Assembly: GCF_007997135.1 (NCBI RefSeq)
Contig: NZ_VORU01000001.1
Coordinates: 1 to 64,000 of the forward strand
Direction of reading: 5' to 3'
Source of the DNA: Aequorivita lipolytica
Lineage (GTDB): Bacteria; Bacteroidota; Bacteroidia; Flavobacteriales; Flavobacteriaceae
Length of the DNA stretch: 64,000 nucleotides
This document shows, in pieces, positions 37,247 through 46,250 of this stretch. The notes beneath the pieces are model-generated. The model had not been told where the DNA came from, searched no databases, and saw nothing but the letters and a program-made list of their open reading frames with translations. The translations under genes were made by a program, and so were the position numbers. Within the stretch, counting starts at the first letter, position 1. The number at the start of each line of letters is the position of its first letter.

Positions 37247-38011
37247 ATGTTGACAGACACTCACACTCATTTGTATAGCGATGCCTTTGCTGAAGACCGC
37301 CCGCAGATAATGCAGCGCGCTTTTGATCTTGGCATAACACGTTTTTTTATTCCAGCCATAGATTCAGGATATACGGAAGCCATGTATGCTTTGGAAAAAG
37401 AATATCCCCAAAATGTTTTTTTGATGATGGGTTTGCATCCCACCTCTGTGAAAGAAAATTTTGAGGAAGAACTTGCGCACGTGGAGGATCAATTTATAAA
37501 ACGAAATTTTTATGCCGTGGGCGAAATTGGCATCGATTTGTATTGGGATAAATCTACATTGGAAATTCAGAAAATAGCTTTCAAACGGCAAATCCAGTTG
37601 GCTAAAAAATACAAACTGCCCATCGTCATTCACTGCCGCAATGCTTTTGATGAAATATTTGAAGTTTTGGAAACTGAAAAAAATGATGATCTCTTCGGAA
37701 TTTTTCACTGCTTCACGGGAACTTTTGAGCAGGCTGAAAGAGCCATTTCATACAATATGAAACTAGGCATTGGCGGCGTGGTTACTTTTAAGAATGGAAA
37801 GATTGATACATTTTTGACCGAAATACCTCTAAAGCATATCGTTTTGGAAACTGATTCACCCTACCTTGCCCCAGCGCCTTTTCGTGGAAAGAGGAATGAG
37901 AGCAGCTATTTGGCATTGGTTTGTAAAAAGCTTTCGGAGATTTATAATATTTCGGAAGAAGAGATAGGAAGAATAACTACTGAAAATTCTAAAATTGTTT
38001 TTGGTATATAA
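37247..38011 (+). CDS. tatD: TatD-family metal-dependent hydrolase (DNase)
   Basis: The ATG at 37247 gives MLTDTHTHLYSDAF, the family's N-terminal DxHxH metal site. Later landmarks are GLHPTSVKE, GEIGIDLYWD, IHCRNAFDE, HCFTGTFEQ and LETDSPYLAP. The 254-residue length is standard. The family has 3'-5' DNase activity and takes part in DNA repair or turnover. It is followed 15 bp later by the asparaginase gene, probably in one transcript. Confidence 0.92.
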   Translation: MLTDTHTHLYSDAFAEDRPQIMQRAFDLGITRFFIPAIDSGYTEAMYALEKEYPQNVFLMMGLHPTSVKENFEEELAHVEDQFIKRNFYAVGEIGIDLYWDKSTLEIQKIAFKRQIQLAKKYKLPIVIHCRNAFDEIFEVLETEKNDDLFGIFHCFTGTFEQAERAISYNMKLGIGGVVTFKNGKIDTFLTEIPLKHIVLETDSPYLAPAPFRGKRNESSYLALVCKKLSEIYNISEEEIGRITTENSKIVFGI

Positions 38012-38026
38012 ATAGGTATAATTAAT

Positions 38027-39055
38027 ATGATAAAAAAACCAAACATACTCCTTATATATACAGGTGGAACCATTGGGATGATAAAAGACTTTGAAACCGG
38101 TGCGCTGCGCAATTTCAATTTTGATGAGCTGCTTAATCACATTCCTGAACTGAAGTTATTGGATTGTAATATTACAACCACTTCCTTCCAAAAGCCTATC
38201 GATAGCTCCAATATGAATGTAAAATATTGGGTAGACATAGCAACTATCATTGAGGAGAATTATGAGAAAATGGATGGTTTTGTGGTTCTTCACGGTAGCG
38301 ATACTATGAGTTACACAGCTTCGGCGCTGAGTTTTATGTTGGAAAATCTAAGTAAGCCGGTTGTTTTTACTGGATCACAACTTCCCATCGGAGATTTGCG
38401 AACTGATGCAAAAGAAAACCTCATTACATCTATTCAGATCGCGGCGCTTCGGGAAAAGGGGGTTTCAAAAATTGCAGAGGTATGCCTTTATTTTGAATAC
38501 AAACTGTATCGCGCAAATAGAACGACCAAGATTAATGCAGAACATTTTGAGGCTTTTGCCTCGCTCAATTATCCCGAATTGGTGCAGAGCGGTGTTCATT
38601 TGGTAGTAAACAATGAAGCCCTTTACCGGCCTAACAGACGCAAAAAATTGAAAGTGCACAAAATTCTGGAAAGCAATATTCTATTGGTAAAAATGTTTCC
38701 GGGAATTGATGAGGCAACCGTTGAATATCTTTTTAGCTATCCAGAGATGAAAGGATTAGTTCTTGAAACCTACGGCGCAGGGAATGTTATCAACGCCGAT
38801 TGGTTTTTGAAATCGTTAAAATCTGTAGTTAAAAAGGGGATTCCAGTTATAAATATTACACAGTGTTCGGGTGGAAGCGTGAATATGGGGCTTTATGAAA
38901 CGAGCACGGAACTAAAAAAAATGGGTATTATTAGCGGAAAAGATTGCACTACAGAGGCTGCTTTGGCAAAATTGATGTATTTATTGGGACAAAAAATTTC
39001 GGCTAACAGCTTCAAAACCATATTCGAAACCTCTTTGCGCGGAGAAATGCAATAA
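38027..39055 (+). CDS. ansA: Type I (cytoplasmic) L-asparaginase
   Basis: The 342-residue enzyme hydrolyses asparagine to aspartate and ammonia. Both catalytic threonine regions are visible: YTGGTIGMI near the N-terminus and HGSDTMSYTASALSFML, with FTGSQLPIGDLRTDAKENL between. It has no signal peptide. It lies directly downstream of tatD (15 bp), an arrangement common in Flavobacteriia. Confidence 0.92.
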   Translation: MIKKPNILLIYTGGTIGMIKDFETGALRNFNFDELLNHIPELKLLDCNITTTSFQKPIDSSNMNVKYWVDIATIIEENYEKMDGFVVLHGSDTMSYTASALSFMLENLSKPVVFTGSQLPIGDLRTDAKENLITSIQIAALREKGVSKIAEVCLYFEYKLYRANRTTKINAEHFEAFASLNYPELVQSGVHLVVNNEALYRPNRRKKLKVHKILESNILLVKMFPGIDEATVEYLFSYPEMKGLVLETYGAGNVINADWFLKSLKSVVKKGIPVINITQCSGGSVNMGLYETSTELKKMGIISGKDCTTEAALAKLMYLLGQKISANSFKTIFETSLRGEMQ

Positions 39056-39133
39056 ATTAACCGCTTAAATTATTTTATAGCATTGTTTTTTTTTTGATAT
39101 TTGGCACTCCATTCAAATGATGGCTGAAATTAT

Positions 39134-39221
39134 AGAGAGGTGGCCGAGTGGTCGAAGGCGCACGCCTGGAAAGTGTGTATACGCCACAAGCGTATCGAGG
39201 GTTCGAATCCCTTCCTCTCTG
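39134..39221 (+). tRNA. tRNA-Ser(GGA)
   Basis: The 7-bp acceptor stem (AGAGAGG with CCTCTCT), the D-loop GGCCGAGTGGTCGAAGGCG, the anticodon GGA in CTGGAAA, a long class II variable arm and the T-loop GTTCGAATC are all present. The discriminator base is G and CCA is not encoded. The long variable arm supports serine. Confidence 0.95.
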
Positions 39222-39276
39222 CAACAAACTTAATTAGTGTATTAATTTGCTCATTTTTGAGTGTCGGTTAATATTC

Positions 39277-39308
39277 TTGCAGATTAACTAAATTATTTTA
39301 TATCTTTA
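39277..39308 (+). promoter_or_regulatory. Possible promoter of the exbB operon
   Basis: TTG at 39277-39279, a 19-bp gap, then TATATCTTTA. The -7 box is imperfect. It lies about 40 bp before the exbB start. Confidence 0.4.
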
Positions 39309-39344
39309 AACCTTTAACTAAAAACAAACTTTAAGTCGATAGCA

Positions 39345-40154
39345 ATGAAAAAATTATTTTCTATTATGGCGGTTGCCGCAATGGTTTTTGTGGGCACGTT
39401 AAACGCAAACGCTGCAGCAGCGCAAACAATGCCAACCAGTTCTCAAGATTTGGTAACAGCAGCCACAGTTTCTTTTATTCAGGATGAACCCGCTCCTGCA
39501 GCAGAACCTGATAAAGGATTTCATCAAGAGTTAAAAGAACGTTTTGTAGAAGGAGGTCCTGGATTTATGGGGATCGTACTATTATGTTTAATTCTTGGAT
39601 TGGCAATTGCTATTGAAAGAATTATCTTCCTTAACCTTTCTACCACAAACACTCAAAAATTGGCTCAGGATGTAGAAGACGCTTTAAACAGCGGCGGAAT
39701 TGAAGCTGCAAAAGAAGTGTGCAGAAACACAAAAGGGCCTGTTGCCTCAATCTATTATCAAGGTCTAGACCGCGCCCACGAAGGTATTGATATTGCTGAA
39801 AAAGCAGTTGTTGCTTACGGTGGTGTACAAATGGGGCAACTTGAAAAGAATGTTTCTTGGATATCTCTTTTCATCGCTTTGGCTCCTATGCTTGGTTTCA
39901 TGGGTACGGTAATCGGGATGATTATTGCATTCGATAAAATTCAGGCTGCAGGTGATATGAATCCATCACTGGTTGCAGGAGGTATTAAAGTAGCACTTTT
40001 AACAACCGTATTCGGTTTGATCGTTGCTATTATCCTTCAAATTTTTTATAACTATATTATCGCTAAAATTGATAGTATCGTTAACAGTATGGAGGATGCT
40101 TCCATCACCTTGATCGATATGTTGTTCGACTACAAAACAAAAAACAAAATCTAA
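39345..40154 (+). CDS. exbB: ExbB/TolQ/MotA-family proton channel protein
   Basis: The 269-residue inner-membrane protein begins with a signal-like helix (AVAAMVFVGTLNANA) and a linker, then three membrane helices of the MotA/TolQ/ExbB fold (about 75-95, 170-195, 215-240), with the signature ISLFIALAPMLGFMGTVIGMI. With ExbD it turns the proton gradient into force for TonB, or for a related envelope or motility system. It is the first gene of a four- or five-gene operon with two ExbD genes. The proteins could serve TonB receptors such as the one at 2174. Confidence 0.9.
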   Translation: MKKLFSIMAVAAMVFVGTLNANAAAAQTMPTSSQDLVTAATVSFIQDEPAPAAEPDKGFHQELKERFVEGGPGFMGIVLLCLILGLAIAIERIIFLNLSTTNTQKLAQDVEDALNSGGIEAAKEVCRNTKGPVASIYYQGLDRAHEGIDIAEKAVVAYGGVQMGQLEKNVSWISLFIALAPMLGFMGTVIGMIIAFDKIQAAGDMNPSLVAGGIKVALLTTVFGLIVAIILQIFYNYIIAKIDSIVNSMEDASITLIDMLFDYKTKNKI

Positions 40155-40166
40155 ACAAACCATAAG

Positions 40167-40592
40167 ATGGTATTACATAAAATTTTAAAAATAGTAGCGT
40201 TGCTTCTTGGCATTGCGGGAGTTATTTTTCTTGCAATGATCATCACAAAAGGTGATGAGGCCGTCTCAGCAACTGGCGAAGGAGTTGATGGTTTCTTGTA
40301 TGTTGCTTATATTACATTTGCTATTACAATTGTTTTTGTTCTCTTCTTTGTATTAAAAGGAATTTTCGCAGGAAATATTAAAAACACGCTGATATCGGTA
40401 GGAGCTTTTCTACTCATTGTAGCAATATCTTACGTTTTGGCGGACGGAAACCCAATGGCGATGCAAGAGGGCGAAATGCTTTCCGCTAGCGGATCAAAAT
40501 GGGTTGGTACAGGATTATATGCTTTTTATATATTGGCAGTAATAGCTGTTGGTTCAATGGTTTTCAGCGGAATTAAAAAAGTAGCTAAATAA
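40167..40592 (+). CDS. Four-helix membrane protein of unknown function in the exbB operon
   Basis: The 141-residue protein has four hydrophobic helices (about 5-27, 44-66, 72-92, 112-135) and short loops. It lies 12 bp after exbB, and its stop overlaps the exbD start by one base, so it is made in step with the energising complex. I recall similar genes in this position in other Flavobacteriia, but no function is known to me. A role as an extra subunit of the ExbB-ExbD complex is inference from position. Confidence 0.75.
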   Translation: MVLHKILKIVALLLGIAGVIFLAMIITKGDEAVSATGEGVDGFLYVAYITFAITIVFVLFFVLKGIFAGNIKNTLISVGAFLLIVAISYVLADGNPMAMQEGEMLSASGSKWVGTGLYAFYILAVIAVGSMVFSGIKKVAK

Positions 40593-41221
40593 TGGCAAGA
40601 AGAGCAACACCCGAAGTAAATGCAGGGTCGATGGCTGACATCGCGTTTCTATTGCTTATCTTTTTCTTGGTAACGACAACCATCGAAAAAGATAAGGGAA
40701 TCGCTCGACAGTTGCCGCCCAGAGAGCCGCCTACAGATGAGCAGGTAAAAATTAAGGAAAAAAATCTCTTTATTGTTAACGTTAACAGAAGTGATCAATT
40801 GCTTGTGGAAGAAAAACTGATGGAGCTTAAAGATATTCGTCAGGCAGCAATCGCTTTTCTTGATAACGGCGGGGCGCCATCCGGAACTGCAGAATATTGC
40901 AGTTATTGTAAAGGAAATAGAAATCCAGAATCTTCAGATAATCCCGATAAAGCAGTTATCTCTGTTCAAAATGACAGGCTTACTTCCTATAAAATGTATA
41001 TTGCCGTTCAAAATGAATTGGTTGCAGCATACAATTTTTTGAGAGATAGAGAGTCTGAAAGACTTTATGGATGGAAATTTACCGAAAAAAGTAAAGATCT
41101 CGATGAAGGTAAAATAAAAGGGGAGGCAGCCAAAGAGGCACTACAGGAAAAACTTGAAACTGTTCAAAAGTTGTTCCCTCAAAAACTTTCTGAAGCAGAA
41201 CCTAAGAAATCTGGACAATAA
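40592..41221 (+). CDS. exbD: ExbD/TolR-family protein, first copy
   Basis: The 209-residue protein has one N-terminal membrane helix with the proton-relay aspartate (GSMADIAFLLLIFFLVTTT), followed by a periplasmic domain. That domain is longer than classical ExbD (about 140 residues) and includes a CSYC pair in EYCSYCKGN and a charged helical C-terminus. Both features may be specific to Bacteroidota ExbD. The start overlaps the previous gene by one base, and the second ExbD gene follows 10 bp later. Confidence 0.9.
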   Translation: MARRATPEVNAGSMADIAFLLLIFFLVTTTIEKDKGIARQLPPREPPTDEQVKIKEKNLFIVNVNRSDQLLVEEKLMELKDIRQAAIAFLDNGGAPSGTAEYCSYCKGNRNPESSDNPDKAVISVQNDRLTSYKMYIAVQNELVAAYNFLRDRESERLYGWKFTEKSKDLDEGKIKGEAAKEALQEKLETVQKLFPQKLSEAEPKKSGQ

Positions 41222-41231
41222 TAATTCAACT

Positions 41232-41705
41232 ATGTCAAAGTTTAGAAAGAAAAAAAGCAACGAATTACCTGCGGTAAATACAGCATCTCTTCCAGATATT
41301 GTGTTTATGTTATTATTCTTTTTTATGGTGGTAACGGTATTGCGCGAGGACAATTTACTTGTTCAGAACAAATTGCCAAAAGCAGATCAGGTTGAAAAGT
41401 TGAAAAAAGATCGATCGGTTTATATTTATGCTGGAAAACCAAGTTCTAGATATCAGGAAAAATATGGTTCCGAGGCTAAAATACAGATTGGCGATAAATA
41501 CACAGATATAACCAATATAAAATTTGCACTAACCGAGGCGCGCCAAAAGTTACTTCCTGAACTTCAAGATAAGGTAATGGTTGCACTTAAAGTAGATGAA
41601 GACACGAATACTGGAATGGTTACAGACATTAAGCAGGAATTGCGCGATTTAAATATGTTAAAGATTATTTACATCACAACCCCTGGAAATGAAATAAGCC
41701 AATAG
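41232..41705 (+). CDS. exbD: ExbD/TolR-family protein, second copy
   Basis: I choose the ATG at 41232 (MSKFRKKKSNELPAVNTASLPDIV), because the earlier open frame lies inside the preceding gene. The 157-residue protein has a basic N-terminus, the proton-relay aspartate in LPDIVFMLLFFFMVVTVL, and a compact periplasmic domain. Two different ExbD proteins per ExbB are usual in Bacteroidota. A strong terminator follows at 41722. Confidence 0.9.
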   Translation: MSKFRKKKSNELPAVNTASLPDIVFMLLFFFMVVTVLREDNLLVQNKLPKADQVEKLKKDRSVYIYAGKPSSRYQEKYGSEAKIQIGDKYTDITNIKFALTEARQKLLPELQDKVMVALKVDEDTNTGMVTDIKQELRDLNMLKIIYITTPGNEISQ

Positions 41706-41721
41706 AATATTAATATTTTTA

Positions 41722-41763
41722 AAAACGCCTTGTACCGAAGATTTCGGTTCAAGGCGTTTTTTT
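41722..41763 (+). terminator. Terminator of the exbB-exbD operon
   Basis: AAAACGCCTTG and CAAGGCGTTTT form a long stem with an inner CCGAA/TTCGG pair, followed by a T run. Confidence 0.9.
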
Positions 41764-41802
41764 GTTTCCCATATTCTGAAAATACAATTATCTTTGGTCA
41801 CC

Positions 41803-42507
41803 ATGCAGAGAGCTCTTAAATTACTTTTTACATTCTTCCTAGTTCTAGTTTCATTACAAACTATAGCACAGGACACCATAGCTCCAGTTAGTATAGATTC
41901 ATTGTATCGGGAAGATCAATTTTATATTGGTCTTACTTACAACGTACCTTTAGGTCTTCCTTCAGGAGGCAATATTCGAGGACTTTCGGGAGGAATACAA
42001 TTTGGATTTTTAAGAGATATGCCAATCAATAAGCAGCGAAATTTGGCTATTGCCATTGGAGCGGGTATTGCATTGGACCAATTCGGACAAAATCTTTTTA
42101 TTGGCGAAACACCGGATGATGAAACCATTTTCAGTATTTTGGACGGAAACATAAACTACACCCGCAACCGTTTTAATATGGCGATAGTAGAAGCTCCTGT
42201 AGAATTTAGATGGCGAACCTCAACGGCATCTAGCTATAAGTTTTGGAGAGTATATACTGGTTTTCGCGTGGGCTATGCGTATTGGTATAAAGCTACATTT
42301 AAGCAAACAGGAAACAGTGTGAGTCAAACAAAAATTCCGGAATTTGATCCTTTAAGACTTTCTGCGACAATCAGTTTGGGATATAATACCTTTAATTTAT
42401 TTGCGTCCTACAGTATAAATCCATTTTTTAAGGATGCTGCAACCATAAATGGTGAAAGTGTAGATTTTAGAACCCTAAAGGTTGGCTTGCTATTTTACAT
42501 TCTATAG
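41803..42507 (+). CDS. Outer-membrane beta-barrel protein, PorT-like
   Basis: From ATG 41803 (a TTG at 41794 also opens the frame) the 234-residue protein has a signal peptide (SLQTIAQ) and barrel-like strands (FYIGLTYNVPLGLPSGG, FRVGYAYWYKATF), ending in LLFYIL. Its size and position after the ExbB-ExbD genes resemble PorT-family proteins, some of which take part in type IX secretion. I cannot confirm that link from sequence alone. It is separated from exbD by a terminator, so it probably has its own promoter. Confidence 0.6.
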   Translation: MQRALKLLFTFFLVLVSLQTIAQDTIAPVSIDSLYREDQFYIGLTYNVPLGLPSGGNIRGLSGGIQFGFLRDMPINKQRNLAIAIGAGIALDQFGQNLFIGETPDDETIFSILDGNINYTRNRFNMAIVEAPVEFRWRTSTASSYKFWRVYTGFRVGYAYWYKATFKQTGNSVSQTKIPEFDPLRLSATISLGYNTFNLFASYSINPFFKDAATINGESVDFRTLKVGLLFYIL

Positions 42508-43107
42508 CCACAGATTGAAAAGAATTAATTGCGGTATGGCTCCCAATAACAATCCTGCACCCAGTTCCGGATAAGTATGTGCATCGCTATTTAAGCGCGA
42601 TGAAGCTACCCAGCCGTTCACAAATAAAAAGAAACTGATTGTTACCAGCAGATTTATTTTAAAGTGAGCGCTCAGTCCCACAAGAAATATCAAAATTCCG
42701 GCTACGCCCATCTGATGCAAGCTTACTTTCAGTTTAAAAAGCACCATTACCAAAGCGCTGAATGCCGAAAAAAGTAAACCTACAAAAAAGTAGTATAATT
42801 CTGGATCCTCGTATGGATCAAATATCATTTTGAGAATAAGCAACAGCAGAATACACTTAATCATTAAAGGAAACTTACGCTCTTTTACATCTTTTAAATA
42901 GATAGTTTCTACCACTCCTGTATTTTTCAGAAGAAAAAAAACAACTATGGGAATAAAAACGGTGATAATAGTTATTGCGAAAAGATTGGCACGCATCAAC
43001 TCAGGCTCAAGATATCTTGGAGTGACACTGAAATAGAGAATAGTGCCCAAAAGTGGCATTAGTAAAGGGTGAAAAATGTACGAAGCAGCTTTTAGAAAAA
43101 TCTTCAT
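42502..43107 (-). CDS. Multi-helix inner-membrane protein, unknown function
   Basis: The 201-residue protein has six predicted membrane helices with few charged loops (FHPLLMPLLGTILYF; FAITIITVFIPIVVFFLL; and four more). The last part, SSRLNSDAHTYPELGAGLLLGAIPQL, recalls PAP2-like phosphatase proteins, but the phosphatase motifs are not clear. Its start overlaps the rpoN stop by one base, so it is co-translated with sigma-54. It converges on the PorT-like gene with a 6-bp overlap. Confidence 0.7.
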   Translation of the reverse strand: MKIFLKAASYIFHPLLMPLLGTILYFSVTPRYLEPELMRANLFAITIITVFIPIVVFFLLKNTGVVETIYLKDVKERKFPLMIKCILLLLILKMIFDPYEDPELYYFFVGLLFSAFSALVMVLFKLKVSLHQMGVAGILIFLVGLSAHFKINLLVTISFFLFVNGWVASSRLNSDAHTYPELGAGLLLGAIPQLILFNLWL

Positions 43108-44570
43108 TAAATTTCCTTTCGTAGTCGCGCAACTGGCAGATCCAATTGTTCGCGATATTTGGCAATGGTACGTCGTGCGATTGGATACCCTTTTTCAAGT
43201 AGGATTTTCGCTAATTTATCATCCGTAAGTGGTTTTCTTTTATTTTCTTCGGAAATGGTAATTTCAAGAATCTTCTTGATTTCCTTGGTTGAAACATCTT
43301 CACCTTGATCATTTTTCATAGACTCACTGAAAAATTCCTTTATCAGCTTTGTTCCGTAGGGAGTATCCACATATTTGCTATTTGCCACACGTGAAACCGT
43401 GGAAACATCCATATTAATTTTGTCTGCAATGTCTTTAAGAATCATTGGTTTTAAATTCCGTTCATCTCCACTTAAGAAATATTCCTCTTGATGATGCATT
43501 ATGGAGTTCATTGTTACAAATAGCGTTTGTTGACGTTGCTTGATTGCATCAATAAACCACTTTGCCGCATCCAGCTTCTGTTTAATAAACATTACAGCGT
43601 CTTTCTGCGCTTTCGACTTTTCTTTGGACTCTTTGTAGCCTTTCAGCATATTTGTGTAATCGTGGCTCACGTGAAGCTCTGGCGCGTTTCTTCCGTTTAG
43701 GGTTAACTCTAACTCGCCGTCAACTATTTTTATAGCAAAATCTGGTACAACATGTTCTGCCATTCGGGTATTGCCAGAATAAGTTCCCCCTGGTTTGGGG
43801 TTCAATCCTTCAATCTCATGAATTGCATCGCGAAGCTGGTCTTCGGTAATGTCGAATTTCTGAATGAGTTTTTTGTAATGTTTCTTGCTGAAATGATCAA
43901 AAGAATCATCAATAATAGCAACCGCTAAAGCAACAGAAGGAGTCTGCTCTTTACGCTCCAGCTGAATTAACAAACACTCTTGCAAATCGCGCGCTGCAAC
44001 TCCGGCAGGATCTAATTCCTGAACCACTTTTAATACTTTTTCAACCTTATCTTCAGTAGTGTATACGTTCTGTGTAAAGGCTAAATCGTCCACAATGTCC
44101 TGAATCTCGCGACGTATGTAACCGCTTTCATCCACACTGCCCACTAAAAATTGGGCAATTTCTTCTTCCTCTTCGTCCAGACGGTAGGTGTTCAACTGTT
44201 GCATTAAGTGCTGGGTGAAAGACGTTCCGGCAGCGTAAGGCATTTGCCGTTCCTCATCGTCTGCACTATAGTTATTTGCAGAAAGTTTGTAGCTTGGCAC
44301 TTCATCATCACTTAAGTAATCGTCAACGTTTATATCGGTTTCAATTACTTCGTTGCCTTCGTCATAATTATCGTCATACTCGTCATTGCTGAATTCATCA
44401 TCAAAGTCATCACTTTCCTCTTGTCCACCTTCCAATGCTGGATTTTCTTCCAGTTCCTGTGAAATTCGTTGCTCAAATGCCTGCGTGGGCAGTTGAATCA
44501 TCTTCATCAACTGTATCTGTTGAGGCGATAATTTCTGGGAAAGTTTAAAATTTAATTGCTGCTTTAACAT
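43107..44570 (-). CDS. rpoN: RNA polymerase sigma-54 factor
   Basis: The 487-residue protein has region I, glutamine- and leucine-rich (LSPQQIQLMKMIQLPTQAFEQRI), an acidic region II (about 50-115, many D and E), a core-binding region, a helix-turn-helix (KDIADKINMDVSTVSRVANSKYV) and the RpoN box ARRTIAKYRE at 465-474, which reads the -24 element. Sigma-54 needs AAA+ activators; none is in this window. It overlaps the following membrane-protein gene by one base. Confidence 0.95.
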   Translation of the reverse strand: MLKQQLNFKLSQKLSPQQIQLMKMIQLPTQAFEQRISQELEENPALEGGQEESDDFDDEFSNDEYDDNYDEGNEVIETDINVDDYLSDDEVPSYKLSANNYSADDEERQMPYAAGTSFTQHLMQQLNTYRLDEEEEEIAQFLVGSVDESGYIRREIQDIVDDLAFTQNVYTTEDKVEKVLKVVQELDPAGVAARDLQECLLIQLERKEQTPSVALAVAIIDDSFDHFSKKHYKKLIQKFDITEDQLRDAIHEIEGLNPKPGGTYSGNTRMAEHVVPDFAIKIVDGELELTLNGRNAPELHVSHDYTNMLKGYKESKEKSKAQKDAVMFIKQKLDAAKWFIDAIKQRQQTLFVTMNSIMHHQEEYFLSGDERNLKPMILKDIADKINMDVSTVSRVANSKYVDTPYGTKLIKEFFSESMKNDQGEDVSTKEIKKILEITISEENKRKPLTDDKLAKILLEKGYPIARRTIAKYREQLDLPVARLRKEI

Positions 44571-44658
44571 ACTTCTTTTACTACATCATAAAGTTAAAAA
44601 AAACCAGCTACTAAAATAATTAAGTAGCCAGTTTTAATACAATCTTATGTTATTCTAA

Positions 44659-46101
44659 TTAGAACTCCGCGTTACCCGGTGTTCTTGGGTAAGGAATTAC
44701 ATCGCGAATGTTGCCCATTCCCGTGGTGAACTGCACCAAACGCTCAAAACCAAGTCCGAAACCACTGTGTACCGCCGTTCCAAATTTGCGAAGATCCAAG
44801 TACCAATACAATTCTTTTGCGTCAATGTTCATGGCTTTCATTTTTTCCAACAGAACATCATAACGCTCTTCACGTTGCGAACCTCCAACAATTTCACCAA
44901 TTCCTGGAAAAAGCACATCCATTGCCCGTACCGTTTTTCCGTCGTCGTTCAATCGCATGTAAAACGATTTTATATTTGCGGGATAATCAAAGAGAATTAC
45001 TGGGCATTTAAAGTGTTTTTCAACCAAAAAGCGTTCGTGCTCACTTTGTAGATCAGCACCCCATTCTTCAATTAAATATTTAAATTTTTTCTTCTGATTT
45101 GGTTTCGAACGCTTCAAAATATCAATCGCTTCCGTGTAGCTCACTCTTTTGAAATTGTTCTCCAAAATAAAGCTAAGCTTTTCACGAAGTTTCATTTCGC
45201 TGCGCTCGTCTTGCGGTTTGCTCTTTTCTTCTTCCAGCAATCTGTTTTCAAGGAATTCAAGATCGTCGGCGCAGTTTTCCAAAGCATAGTTTATAACATA
45301 CTTTATGAAATCTTCTGCCAAATCCATGTTTGCATCAAGATCGTTAAAAGCAACCTCTGGCTCAATCATCCAAAATTCAGCCAAGTGGCGACTAGTATTT
45401 GAGTTTTCAGCCCTAAAAGTGGGGCCAAAAGTATAAACTTTTCCAAGCGCCATCGCGTAAGTTTCAGCTTCTAGCTGGCCGCTAACGGTAAGATTGGTTT
45501 CCTTTTCGAAGAAATCTTCTTTGTAATTTATATTTCCACTTTCATCAAGCGGTGGATTTTTAGCATCCAAAGCAGAAACGCGGAACATTTCGCCAGCACC
45601 TTCAGCATCACTTCCGGTAATTATTGGAGAGTGCATATAATTGAAGCCGTTTTTCTGAAAATATTCGTGAACGGCAAAAGCCAATTTTGAGCGCGTACGC
45701 ATCACAGCGCCAAAAGTATTGGTGCGAATTCGCAAATGCGCTTGCTCGCGCAAGGTTTCCAATGAATGTCTTTTTGGTGAAAGTATGGTAAGCTTAACAT
45801 CTTCCGGATTCGCTTCCCCCAAAACGGTTAATTTTGAAACCTGAATTTCTACCGTTTGCCCTTGCCCTTGGCTTTCAACCAGCAAACCACTAACTTCAAT
45901 AGCAGCGCCCACGGTTACCTTTTTAAGAACCTCTTCATCAAAATTTTCAAAATCTACTACGCATTGAAGCGTATTAATTGTTGATCCATCATTCAGGGCA
46001 ATAAATCTATTACTTCTGAAAGAACGTACCCAACCGCGCACCGTAATTTCGTGATGGCCTGGTTCACTTTTCAACAATTCAGCTATTGTTTTGTCTTGCA
46101 T
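44659..46101 (-). CDS. asnS: Asparaginyl-tRNA synthetase
   Basis: This class II synthetase charges tRNA-Asn. The 480-residue chain has an N-terminal OB fold (VRGWVRSFRSNRFIALNDGS), motif 2 with the family's FRAENSNTSRHLAEFWMIEPE, and motif 3 (GFGLGFERLVQF). With aspS in the same window, both aspartate and asparagine charging are direct, so no amidotransferase route is needed for these. A -7 box lies 20 bp upstream of its start. Confidence 0.95.
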   Translation of the reverse strand: MQDKTIAELLKSEPGHHEITVRGWVRSFRSNRFIALNDGSTINTLQCVVDFENFDEEVLKKVTVGAAIEVSGLLVESQGQGQTVEIQVSKLTVLGEANPEDVKLTILSPKRHSLETLREQAHLRIRTNTFGAVMRTRSKLAFAVHEYFQKNGFNYMHSPIITGSDAEGAGEMFRVSALDAKNPPLDESGNINYKEDFFEKETNLTVSGQLEAETYAMALGKVYTFGPTFRAENSNTSRHLAEFWMIEPEVAFNDLDANMDLAEDFIKYVINYALENCADDLEFLENRLLEEEKSKPQDERSEMKLREKLSFILENNFKRVSYTEAIDILKRSKPNQKKKFKYLIEEWGADLQSEHERFLVEKHFKCPVILFDYPANIKSFYMRLNDDGKTVRAMDVLFPGIGEIVGGSQREERYDVLLEKMKAMNIDAKELYWYLDLRKFGTAVHSGFGLGFERLVQFTTGMGNIRDVIPYPRTPGNAEF

Positions 46102-46120
46102 AGTCTTATTTTAAGGGAAG

Positions 46121-46128
46121 CAAATATA
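46121..46128 (-). promoter_or_regulatory. Possible -7 box for asnS
   Basis: TATATTTG on the minus strand fits TAnnTTTG. A TTG lies 16 bp further upstream, a shorter gap than usual. Confidence 0.45.
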
Positions 46129-46250
46129 CTTTTAAATAAAATTCCAAAAAAGAAAAATTCCAAATTCCAAATAAAAAGGAAATACCAAAACCCAAAACTC
46201 AAAGTTGGTATTTTAAGAAGCGTAAACTGAAAACTGTTACTGAAAACTGA

